From Accumulibacter sp. (GTDB lineage: Bacteria; Pseudomonadota; Gammaproteobacteria; Burkholderiales; Rhodocyclaceae), in assembly GCA_003538495.1 (NCBI GenBank), contig DPSD01000738.1, positions 4,665 through 9,867 of the forward strand: a stretch of 5,203 nucleotides of DNA. The letters run 5' to 3'. Below are positions 1-5,203 of the stretch, piece by piece (the stretch's first letter is position 1; each line of letters opens with the position of its first letter). Below the pieces are notes generated by a model. The model made no database searches and was not told where the DNA came from. It saw only the letters and a list, made by a program, of their open reading frames with translations. The translations under genes and the position numbers were made by a program.

Positions 1-457
1 CGTTGTTGCAGTAGCGCTTGCCGGTAGGCTTGGGGCCGTCATTGAAGACATGGCCCTGATGCCCGCCGCAGCGCGAGCAGTGGTACTCGGTACGTGGATA
101 AATCAGCTTGAAGTCGGTCCTGGTGGCAACGGCGTCCAGCAGAGGCTGCCAGAAGCTGGGCCAGCCGGTACCACTCTCGTACTTGGTCGAGCTGTCGAAC
201 AGCGGCAGGTAGCAGGCGGCGCAGACGAATGTTCCGTCACGCTTCTCCTGGTTCAGAGGGCTGCTGCCGGCGCGTTCGGTATCCTCCTCGAAGAGCACGC
301 GATACGACGCTGGCGGCAGTAGCGCCGCCCATTCGGCTTTCGATTTCCGTAGCCCGGCGCCAGCGCCGGCACTGGCCCAGGTCGGGCCAGGAGCGGCAAC
401 CGGAAGCATGAAGGCGGACAAGCCGCCCAGCCATTTCAGTGTTTGACGACGATTCAT
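1..457 (-). CDS. msrB: Exported peptide-methionine (R)-S-oxide reductase MsrB (C-terminus cut by window start)
   Basis: Reduces methionine-R-sulfoxide in oxidised proteins. 152 residues are visible and the 3' end lies outside the window. The N-terminus MNRRQTLKWLGG, followed by a hydrophobic stretch to about residue 22 and an A-rich region, resembles a twin-arginine (Tat) signal, so the protein probably acts in the periplasm or on the membrane. The catalytic domain starts near residue 40. Structural zinc ligands are the CxxC pairs C79/C82 and C127/C130. SGTGWPSF (95-102), GGHQGHVFNDGPKPTG (131-146) and RYCNN, with catalytic C150, are family signatures. Thr97 occupies the position of the resolving cysteine found in E. 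coli-type enzymes (SGCGWPSF), and no other spare cysteine is seen. The start is supported by GGAG six bases upstream. The gene lies 27 bp downstream of the DUF1223 gene on the same strand, so co-transcription is likely. Family assignment is near certain; Tat export is inferred from the N-terminus. Confidence 0.95.
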   Translation of the reverse strand, partial: MNRRQTLKWLGGLSAFMLPVAAPGPTWASAGAGAGLRKSKAEWAALLPPASYRVLFEEDTERAGSSPLNQEKRDGTFVCAACYLPLFDSSTKYESGTGWPSFWQPLLDAVATRTDFKLIYPRTEYHCSRCGGHQGHVFNDGPKPTGKRYCNN

Positions 458-484
458 TGCGTTCTCCATCGAAGATTGACTGCT

Positions 485-1318
485 CTAACTGTTGATCCCA
501 CCGGTGGACTGCTGCCCGGCGCAGCCGGTCATCGCTATCGCCTGCAGCACCTCGCCAGCCTGTGGGTCCTGAACAAAGGCGGCCAGCCCCAGCTTTTCAC
601 GCTGCCAGCCCGGCGGGAGCTTCAAGGTCTCGCGCCAGACCGTCTGCGCGTCGGGAGCACGCAGGGCGATGGCTGTTGACCAGTAGCGCACGACTCGTTG
701 GTGCTGCAGTCGGGCGCCGCGGTTCTCGCCGGCTCGAACGTCGCTGCGCAGCTCGTTTTCAAAGACCACCACGATCGCCTCGGCCGTCCGCGCCGAACTA
801 AAGCCCTTGCGCAGCGTGAAGCGAGCTTCCAGATCGAGCGCCGTGTCTCCGGCATTCTGCATCTGCAGAGTGATCTCGGCAGCTGCCGGCAAGCGGTTGA
901 TGGATTCGACCTGCGCGGCAAAAGGCGCGTGTTGGTGCCATCCGCGAGTCTCCTTCATGTTGGTGAATACTTCCGGCGTGTAGATCGTGCTGGCCGCCGC
1001 CAGACTCGTCAGCCATCGCTGTCGCTCCGCGAAACGTGGCTGGGCGAAGGGATCCTGCCAGCCGATGTAGTCCCAGTAATCGACGTGCAGAGACAAGGCC
1101 AGCAGCTGTTCGTCCGAAAAGCGCTGCGACAGTTCCCCCAGCCAGCGGTCTGCCGGTGGGCAACTGCTGCAACCTTCGGAGGTGTACAGTTCGACCAGCG
1201 CGACGCGGTGGGCCGGACTTTGCTTGACGCAGCGCACTGGCTCGGCGGCCGCTGCATGGGCGACGCCGAGCAGGCTCAGGGCAGCGACCGCTGATGCCCA
1301 TCTGCTGGCGGAAGACAT
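485..1318 (-). CDS. DUF1223 family secreted thioredoxin-fold protein
   Basis: 277-residue protein of the DUF1223 family; its biochemical role is not established. A Sec signal peptide is visible (MSSASRW, then hydrophobic AVAALSLLGVA, then AHAAAA with likely cleavage before EPVRC). The mature part begins with a thioredoxin-like fold: VALVELYTSEGCSSCPPADR with the redox-type pair C50/C53, then LSLHVDYWDYIGWQDPFAQP and a TPEVF segment at the usual cis-proline place. The C-terminal half, from about residue 150, is beta-rich and less conserved. C30 and C266 are two further cysteines that could pair. The frame is open 38 codons further upstream, but that extension would read through the 8-bp repeats and would bury the signal peptide, and AGGAG lies six bases before 1318, so this start was chosen. 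It is probably the first gene of a unit with the exported msrB. A periplasmic thiol-disulfide role is an inference. Confidence 0.9.
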   Translation of the reverse strand: MSSASRWASAVAALSLLGVAHAAAAEPVRCVKQSPAHRVALVELYTSEGCSSCPPADRWLGELSQRFSDEQLLALSLHVDYWDYIGWQDPFAQPRFAERQRWLTSLAAASTIYTPEVFTNMKETRGWHQHAPFAAQVESINRLPAAAEITLQMQNAGDTALDLEARFTLRKGFSSARTAEAIVVVFENELRSDVRAGENRGARLQHQRVVRYWSTAIALRAPDAQTVWRETLKLPPGWQREKLGLAAFVQDPQAGEVLQAIAMTGCAGQQSTGGINS

Positions 1319-1320
1319 GG

Positions 1321-1329
1321 CCTTCTCCT
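1321..1329 (-). promoter_or_regulatory. Ribosome binding site of the DUF1223 gene
   Basis: On the minus strand AGGAGAAGG ends two bases before the ATG at 1318, with the AGGAG core six bases away. It decides the start in favour of the signal-peptide methionine over the 38-codon upstream extension. Confidence 0.8.
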
Positions 1330-1361
1330 GAATGATTGAATGGTGGAATGGTGGAATGGTG
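1330..1361. repeat. 8-bp tandem repeat, four copies
   Basis: Read on the plus strand: GAATGATT followed by three exact copies of GAATGGTG (1338-1345, 1346-1353, 1354-1361). It lies directly upstream of the ribosome binding site of the DUF1223 gene, inside its 5' leader or promoter region. Perfect short repeats can change copy number by slipped-strand mispairing, but nothing here shows that they do. The first copy is degenerate at its last three bases. Confidence 0.85.
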
Positions 1362-1444
1362 CGACGGCAGTTGTGCGCGGGATGTGCGGTGGTCGTCGGA
1401 AGAACGGCCAACCTTACGCTTGCCTGTCGCATCGGGAGCGCCCG

Positions 1445-1462
1445 GCAGTACGCGAATACTGC
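1445..1462. promoter_or_regulatory. Inverted repeat GCAGTA-N6-TACTGC, candidate operator
   Basis: A perfect 6-bp inverted repeat with a 6-bp spacer in the divergent intergenic region, about 38 bp before the Fur-family regulator start. The size and half-site spacing would suit a dimeric DNA-binding protein serving either of the divergent genes. It does not resemble the AT-rich Fur or Zur boxes known to me. With only six paired bases, chance occurrence is possible. Confidence 0.35.
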
Positions 1463-1500
1463 AACCGTGTAGCGTCTGTGCTCTGGCTGTGCTTAAATTT

Positions 1501-1962
1501 ATGGTCATGATAACCGTCGCTGCTCCCTCATTCGATAGGCTGGCCGAAGCTGAGCGCGTCGCCCTGCTGATTCGCCAGGCGGGCGCGCGGGCGACGCCGG
1601 CACGCGTCCGCGTCCTGTTGCTGCTCCGAGTTGCACCGGCAGCATTGAGCCATCACGAGATCGAGCAAGCGCTCGGCAATTTGGCACTCGACCGCGTCAC
1701 CCTCTATCGCGTTCTTGACTGGCTGGTGGAACGTGGTCTGGCGCATCGCCAGACCGATGCGCAGCGCCTGTTCCGTTTTTCGGCCGCTGCTGCCGGTGAG
1801 CATGCGGCACATACGCACTTTCGTTGCGAAGACTGTGGGCGCGTCTTCTGTCTTGAGGCCGCACCGCCGACAGCACCCAGCCTGCCCGCGGGATTTTCCT
1901 TGTCACGTATCGAACTCGATCTGCGTGGGCGCTGCGCCCAGTGCGCCGGTATGGGCCAATGA
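1501..1962 (+). CDS. Fur-family transcriptional regulator, probably Zur-like
   Basis: 153-residue metal-responsive repressor, cytoplasmic, with the usual Fur length. The N-terminal winged helix covers about residues 10-95; LDRVTLYRVLDWLVERGL (63-80) is the recognition-helix region typical of Fur proteins. The dimerisation and metal domain follows: a His cluster H101, H104, H106, then C109xxC112 with an extra C117, and a C-terminal C145xxC148 in RGRCAQC. The paired CxxC motifs are those that hold structural zinc in the family. Zur rather than Fur or PerR is suggested by the COG0523 GTPase gene 49 bp downstream; the sequence alone does not settle the metal. The start is uncertain: ATG 1501 and ATG 1507 are both in frame and neither has a clear Shine-Dalgarno sequence. 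The frame is open upstream to 1336, but that part reads through the intergenic repeats and has no family similarity. Confidence 0.88.
   Translation: MVMITVAAPSFDRLAEAERVALLIRQAGARATPARVRVLLLLRVAPAALSHHEIEQALGNLALDRVTLYRVLDWLVERGLAHRQTDAQRLFRFSAAAAGEHAAHTHFRCEDCGRVFCLEAAPPTAPSLPAGFSLSRIELDLRGRCAQCAGMGQ
1503..1515. promoter_or_regulatory. Imperfect palindrome over the regulator start, possible autoregulatory site
   Basis: GGTCATGATAACC is self-complementary at 10 of 12 non-central positions and overlaps the first codons of the Fur-family gene. Its GTCAT-G-ATAAC core resembles the GTTATA-N-TATAAC arms of gammaproteobacterial Zur boxes, but is two bases shorter across the centre. Binding by this regulator is therefore only a suggestion. 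Confidence 0.2.
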
Positions 1963-2011
1963 GGTTTGCTTCGGCAGCGCCGCTCAGCCACGCGACGGGC
2001 GCTAATCTGGT

Positions 2012-3112
2012 GTGCGATTCCGGCGCGACCGCTTGGCATGGACACCGGCAGTGCCGGCACTAGACCCGCAGCGGGCGATTCCGGTGACCGTCCTGGCCGG
2101 CTTTCTCGGTGCGGGCAAGACGACTTTGCTTAACCAGCTGTTACGGCAGTCGGCACTGGCCGACGCCGCGGTGCTCATCAATGAGTTCGGCGCCGTCGCC
2201 GTCGACCATCACCTGGTGGACAAGATCGACGACCACCTCGTGGTCCTGGCGTCGGGCTGCCTGTGTTGCAGCGTGCGCGGCGAGCTGGCAGGTGGCCTGC
2301 GCGACCTGTTCATGCGCCGGTTGCGGCGCGAGATCCCGGCCTTCTCGCGGGTGTTGATCGAAACCACCGGCCTGGCTGATCCGGCGCCGGTGTTGTACAC
2401 CCTGCTTGAGGATTTTTTCATTGCCGAACGCTATCGCATCGATGGGGTCGCGACTGCGGTTGACGTTACGCACGCCGATCTTCAGCTTGCCCGTCATTTC
2501 GAGGCAGTCAGGCAGGTTGCGATGGCCGATCGTCTGCTGCTCACCAAGTGCGATCTGGCAAAGCCCGAAGAGATTGCCCGGGTGGCGAGGCGGCTGACGC
2601 GCGTCAACCCGGGTGCGCCGCAGATCGAAGTGCGCCACGGGGTGATTGGTGCGGAGCAGGTCATCGGCTGTGGTCTTTATGATCCGGCCGTCAGGGGCGC
2701 CGACGTTCGCCGCTGGTTGGCCGAGGAAAAGGTTGCCGCTACCCGCGCCGGTGGGGAAATGCCGCGACAGCACGATGTCACGCACCACGACGCCCTCGTC
2801 CATGCCTTCGTCTTGCGCTTCGAACAGCCTTTTGCCTGGCCGGAGTTCGCCGAGGCGATCGATCTTCTGCTCGCCACCTGCGGCGAACGGATCCTGCGCG
2901 TCAAGGGCCTGGTCGGCGTTGTGGGAGAATGCGCGCCGCGTGTCGTGCACTGCGTTCAGCACATTCGTTACCCGGAATCGGTGCTGCCCGCTTGGCCGGA
3001 CGAAGATCATGGCACACGGCTGGTGTTCATCGTCCGCGCCCTCGCACGCGAGGTCGTCGAGAAGGCTTTCAGGATGTTTTGCGGGACTGCCGCGCAGCGG
3101 GATGGTGGATGA
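2012..3112 (+). CDS. COG0523 / CobW-family G3E GTPase, putative zinc metallochaperone
   Basis: 366-residue cytoplasmic GTPase of the COG0523 subfamily, whose members deliver metal to client proteins or act in zinc homeostasis. Visible in order: Walker A GFLGAGKTT (30-38), INEFG (56-60), the subfamily metal motif GCLCC (C83, C85, C86), ETTGLADP (117-124), and TKCD (178-181) as the guanine-specificity motif in place of NKxD. A His-containing stretch HDVTHHDALVH (254-264) precedes the CobW C-terminal domain, which includes RILRVKGLVG and ends near TRLVFIVRAL. The position right after a Zur-like gene supports a zinc role over cobalamin synthesis, and no cobalamin genes are present. The start is weakly supported: GTG 2012 is the first possible codon after an in-frame stop at 2003 and lacks a clear ribosome binding site. 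GTG 2051 would give a shorter N-terminus, closer to the family norm. Confidence 0.92.
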   Translation: MRFRRDRLAWTPAVPALDPQRAIPVTVLAGFLGAGKTTLLNQLLRQSALADAAVLINEFGAVAVDHHLVDKIDDHLVVLASGCLCCSVRGELAGGLRDLFMRRLRREIPAFSRVLIETTGLADPAPVLYTLLEDFFIAERYRIDGVATAVDVTHADLQLARHFEAVRQVAMADRLLLTKCDLAKPEEIARVARRLTRVNPGAPQIEVRHGVIGAEQVIGCGLYDPAVRGADVRRWLAEEKVAATRAGGEMPRQHDVTHHDALVHAFVLRFEQPFAWPEFAEAIDLLLATCGERILRVKGLVGVVGECAPRVVHCVQHIRYPESVLPAWPDEDHGTRLVFIVRALAREVVEKAFRMFCGTAAQRDGG

Positions 3113-3135
3113 CGCGCTGGCGTTGTCGAGCGTTG

Positions 3136-3159
3136 GCAGGCGCCGGCGATCGCGCCTGC
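3136..3159. terminator. GC-rich hairpin downstream of the GTPase gene, possible terminator
   Basis: GCAGGCGC and GCGCCTGC form a perfect 8-bp stem with an 8-base loop, 24 bp after the GTPase stop codon. The position suits transcription termination or mRNA 3'-end protection. There is no T-tract after it, so it is not a canonical intrinsic terminator. Confidence 0.4.
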
Positions 3160-3175
3160 AGGAAGTGAAGGTCGA

Positions 3176-3190
3176 CGCGGCCGGGCCGCG
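3176..3190. repeat. Second small GC hairpin in the same gap
   Basis: CGCGGC-CGG-GCCGCG gives a 6-bp stem with a 3-base loop, 16 bp after the first hairpin and with no T-tract. In such GC-rich DNA a stem of this size can arise by chance. It may add to 3'-end structure. Confidence 0.25.
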
Positions 3191-3207
3191 GTCGGCCGGG
3201 ATTCAAA

Positions 3208-3236
3208 TTGCAGTGCGCCGGACGATGTGTTACAAG
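3208..3236 (+). promoter_or_regulatory. Weak sigma-70-like promoter candidate before the STAS gene
   Basis: TTGCAG and TACAAG are separated by exactly 17 bp in an unusually AT-rich patch (ATTCAAATTGCAG). Matches to consensus are only 3 of 6 and 4 of 6. Transcription would start near 3243, giving a leader of about 33 bases to the ATG at 3276 and excluding the alternative ATG at 3237. It could drive the STAS-hslV-hslU unit. Confidence 0.35.
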
Positions 3237-3275
3237 ATGAATTTATCGCCAAGTCACTCGCGGCCCTTTTCGCCC

Positions 3276-4520
3276 ATGGTTTTTTCGTTTTTCAAGAAGC
3301 AGCCGCCGGAAAAGAAAATGGTTGCCCGGCCAGCGGCCGTTCCTCGGCCACACGACGCGCGTGGCACGGCTGCCGGTGGGCAGCTGGACGATACCCTGAA
3401 TTCGCCGCCAGCTGCACCGGTCGGCCTGGCCCGTGAGGATCTCCCCTTTTCATCGCCGGTGCCTACTGCCGACGGTCCGCCGCTCGATCTCAGCGAGTTT
3501 GTTTTCAGCGAGCTTGCCGCCGAGTTCCAGATCGAAACCGAAAGCGACCCCATTGATGCCGAGGCCGAAGAAGCAGCAATGCTCTTTGCCAATGGTCAGG
3601 ACGATGTGGTCCGGGCGTTGCTCGAGAATTCGACACGGGTGCACCGCTCGGGTGCGGGCGAGCGTCTGTGGCTGATGCTATTCGACCTCTTCCGGATGAC
3701 CGGCAAGAAAGTTCCTTTCGAGACCCTGGCAGTCGACTACGCACAATCCTTCGAGAAGTCGCCGCCGATCTGGCGAAACGCTGCTGCGCCGGTGGCGGCG
3801 CAGGCGAAGGTGTTGGGAACGGTCTTGTTCAAGGGCGACCTGACCGGCGACAACGATGCCGGTTTCGAAATCCTGCAGTCGGCACTCAAGAAGAGCCCGC
3901 AGCTTCGCCTTGACCTGTCGAAGGTGCGGCAGCTCGATGCGGCCGGCTGTGAACGTCTTCTGGCCATGCTGCAGCAGGCACGCAGGAGCAAGGGCGAGAT
4001 CGACCTGCTGGGACGTGACCAGCTTGCAACTCTGCTCGATCGTCGGATCGCGCCCGCCCTACCGGAGAACCGTGCGTGCTGGTTGCTGAAGCTGGAGCTT
4101 TGCCAGCTGCGCGGGCAGTTTGAATTGTTCGAGGAAATGGCGATCGACTACGCCGTGAACTTCGAGATCTCGCCGCCCTCCTGGGAATTCGATCGCGTCC
4201 AGGAGGCCGAACCTTCGCCGCTGATCCTGGCCGCTGCGGACCACTTGCTGGCCGAGGCCTATGTCATCAAGGGTGAAGTCAAGGGCACGCGTTTTGGCGA
4301 TCTCGCCGCCTACGCCGCAGCCAACGATCCGGTGCTGATCGATTGCTCGACCGTGACGAGGATGGACTTTCTCAGCGCCGGGGCCCTGCTGAACGTTCTG
4401 ACAACGGTCAAACGGACCGGTCGGCAGATCATTGTTCGTCACCCCAACCACCTGCTTGCCGAGTTGTTCCGCGTCGTTGGTCTGCGCGCCGTGGCCGACG
4501 TCGATCTCGCCAGGAACTAG
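3276..4520 (+). CDS. Tandem STAS-domain protein with duplicated helical-STAS modules
   Basis: 414-residue protein without signal peptide or membrane segment, probably cytoplasmic. After a basic, low-complexity N-terminus ([14 protein letters not shown]) and a Pro/Ala-rich linker to about residue 70, a module occurs twice. Each copy has a TPR- or FimV-like helical piece (131-167 and 268-304; 16 of 37 residues identical, sharing FE..A.DYA..FE.SPP.W) followed by a STAS-like domain (about 178-257 and 328-407). The STAS cores read [12 protein letters not shown] and [14 protein letters not shown]. Canonical anti-sigma-antagonist STAS domains have Ser two residues after the core Asp; here Ala223 and Leu366 are found, so phosphorylation control is doubtful. 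MlaB-like or scaffold functions are alternatives. The start was chosen at ATG 3276; ATG 3237 is in frame and would add 13 residues. No good ribosome binding site is seen for either. The gene ends 31 bp before hslV and is probably co-transcribed with it. Specific function unknown. Confidence 0.85.
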   Translation: MVFSFFKKQPPEKKMVARPAAVPRPHDARGTAAGGQLDDTLNSPPAAPVGLAREDLPFSSPVPTADGPPLDLSEFVFSELAAEFQIETESDPIDAEAEEAAMLFANGQDDVVRALLENSTRVHRSGAGERLWLMLFDLFRMTGKKVPFETLAVDYAQSFEKSPPIWRNAAAPVAAQAKVLGTVLFKGDLTGDNDAGFEILQSALKKSPQLRLDLSKVRQLDAAGCERLLAMLQQARRSKGEIDLLGRDQLATLLDRRIAPALPENRACWLLKLELCQLRGQFELFEEMAIDYAVNFEISPPSWEFDRVQEAEPSPLILAAADHLLAEAYVIKGEVKGTRFGDLAAYAAANDPVLIDCSTVTRMDFLSAGALLNVLTTVKRTGRQIIVRHPNHLLAELFRVVGLRAVADVDLARN

Positions 4521-4540
4521 GCCAACACCAGCCCAACAAC

Positions 4541-4545
4541 AGGAG
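4541..4545 (+). promoter_or_regulatory. Ribosome binding site of hslV
   Basis: AGGAG lies six bases before the ATG at 4552. It fixes the start at MDQYHG and rules out a 40-codon upstream extension that would overlap the STAS gene. Confidence 0.85.
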
Positions 4546-4551
4546 TTTTGG

Positions 4552-5088
4552 ATGGATCAGTACCACGGGACGACGATTCTGTCCGTGCGCCGGGGTGCGC
4601 GCGTGGCGATGGGCGGTGACGGGCAGGTGACGCTCGGCAACCTGGTGATCAAGGCCAGCGCGCGCAAGGTTCGACGCATTCACCAGGGCGCGATTCTCGC
4701 CGGCTTTGCGGGCGGCACCGCCGACGCATTCACCCTCTTTGAACGCTTCGAAGCGAAACTCGACAAGCATCAGGGCAATCTGTTGCGCTCCGCCGTGGAA
4801 CTGGCCAAGGACTGGCGCAGCGACCGGGCGCTGCGCCGGCTGGAGGCCATGCTGGCGGTCGCCGACCGCGACAATTCGCTGATCATCACGGGCAATGGTG
4901 ATGTCGTCGAGCCCGAGTACGGGATTGTGGCGATTGGCTCGGGCGGCGCTTTTGCGCACTCGGCTGCGCGCGCCTTGCTTGAAAACAGCGCGCTGGATCC
5001 TGCCGAAATCGTCCGCAAGTCGCTGCTGATCGCCAGCGATCTATGCATTTACACCAATCAGAACTTGACCATCGAGGTGCTGGAATAA
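4552..5088 (+). CDS. hslV: ATP-dependent protease subunit HslV (ClpQ), threonine peptidase
   Basis: 178-residue proteolytic subunit of the HslVU protease, a bacterial proteasome-like particle in the cytoplasm that degrades unfolded and regulatory proteins. It forms stacked hexameric rings capped by the HslU ATPase. The N-terminus MDQYHG precedes TTILSVRRG; Thr7 aligns with the catalytic N-terminal threonine of other HslV proteins, so the six-residue leader should be removed to expose it. Further family landmarks are [10 protein letters not shown] (21-30), ARKVRRI (37-43), [10 protein letters not shown] (51-60) and the C-terminal [15 protein letters not shown]. Full length matches the family. 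It is preceded by a strong ribosome binding site and followed by hslU after two bases, the standard hslVU arrangement. No truncation or odd residues noticed. Confidence 0.98.
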   Translation: MDQYHGTTILSVRRGARVAMGGDGQVTLGNLVIKASARKVRRIHQGAILAGFAGGTADAFTLFERFEAKLDKHQGNLLRSAVELAKDWRSDRALRRLEAMLAVADRDNSLIITGNGDVVEPEYGIVAIGSGGAFAHSAARALLENSALDPAEIVRKSLLIASDLCIYTNQNLTIEVLE

Positions 5089-5090
5089 AC

Positions 5091-5203
5091 ATGTCGTCCA
5101 TGACTCCGCAGGAAATCGTCTACGAACTGGACAAGCACATCGTTGGCCAGGGCAAAGCCAAGAAAGCGGTGGCCATCGCGCTGCGCAACCGCTGGCGGCG
5201 GGC
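5091..5203 (+). CDS. hslU: HslU (ClpY) ATPase subunit, N-terminal part
   Basis: Unfoldase of the HslVU protease: a AAA+ ATPase that unfolds substrates and feeds them to HslV. Only the first 37 codons are in the window. [20 protein letters not shown] followed by [17 protein letters not shown] is the characteristic HslU N-terminus; the Walker A motif lies beyond the window end. The start is two bases after the hslV stop, pointing to translational coupling. No strong Shine-Dalgarno is seen in the 3' end of hslV. A second in-frame ATG three codons on (5100) is possible but less likely. Confidence 0.97.
   Translation, partial: MSSMTPQEIVYELDKHIVGQGKAKKAVAIALRNRWRR

Noticed and set aside
698..1294. 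Plus-strand open frame of 198 codons opposite the DUF1223 gene
   Set aside because: The minus strand carries a convincing DUF1223 protein with signal peptide and ribosome binding site; the opposite frame has no family features.
1330..1361. CRISPR-like array
   Set aside because: The units are 8 bp and directly adjacent without spacers, so this is a simple tandem repeat.
1319..1500. Small RNA or riboswitch in the divergent intergenic region
   Set aside because: No recognisable riboswitch core or hairpin followed by a T-tract was found; only the short repeats listed are supported.
798..1508. Minus-strand open frame of 236 codons overlapping DUF1223 in another frame
   Set aside because: It runs through the intergenic repeats and then out of frame through DUF1223; its composition is Arg/Gly/Pro-rich, typical of a shadow frame.
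2141..3010. Minus-strand open frame of 289 codons opposite the GTPase gene
   Set aside because: It is antisense to a clearly conserved GTPase, shows no recognisable motif, and long antisense frames are expected in GC-rich coding DNA.
3276..3296. T-rich run at the start of the STAS gene as a phase-variable homopolymer
   Set aside because: The T6 and T5 tracts encode the Phe residues of MVFSFF and are too short to argue for slippage.
4059..4959. Minus-strand frames of 130 and 176 codons opposite the STAS and hslV genes
   Set aside because: Both are antisense to well-supported genes and lack ribosome binding sites or known motifs.

Overview
The window looks like an ordinary chromosomal segment from a high-GC proteobacterium. 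A betaproteobacterium is most likely, probably Rhodocyclales or a relative such as Accumulibacter or Dechloromonas. I infer this from the protein sequences: HslV has the short MDQYHG propeptide typical of betaproteobacteria, and a tandem STAS protein sits directly upstream of hslVU. The genus was not tested. No tRNA, rRNA, CRISPR array, transposase or other mobile element is visible.

Layout. Positions 1-1318 are on the minus strand and hold a two-gene unit for exported proteins. A DUF1223 thioredoxin-fold protein with a Sec signal peptide and a CSSC motif is followed 27 bp later by a Tat-type exported methionine-R-sulfoxide reductase, MsrB, which is cut by the window start. Positions 1319-1500 are a divergent intergenic region with a four-copy 8-bp tandem repeat and an 18-bp inverted repeat. 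Positions 1501-3112 are on the plus strand and hold a Fur-family, Zur-like regulator followed by a COG0523/CobW-type G3E GTPase, a pairing typical of zinc homeostasis. Positions 3113-3275 hold two GC-rich hairpins and a weak promoter candidate. Positions 3276-5203, plus strand, hold a tandem STAS-domain protein, then hslV and the start of hslU, which encode the two-component HslVU protease.

How the genes fit together. The minus-strand pair suggests repair of oxidised methionine outside the cytoplasm, with the DUF1223 protein a possible electron donor. The regulator and GTPase fit a zinc-limitation response. The STAS protein and hslVU are closely spaced and probably co-transcribed, with hslV and hslU nearly touching. 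All the families are recognisable. The least described element is the STAS protein, which carries an internally duplicated helical-plus-STAS module and lacks the usual phospho-acceptor serines.
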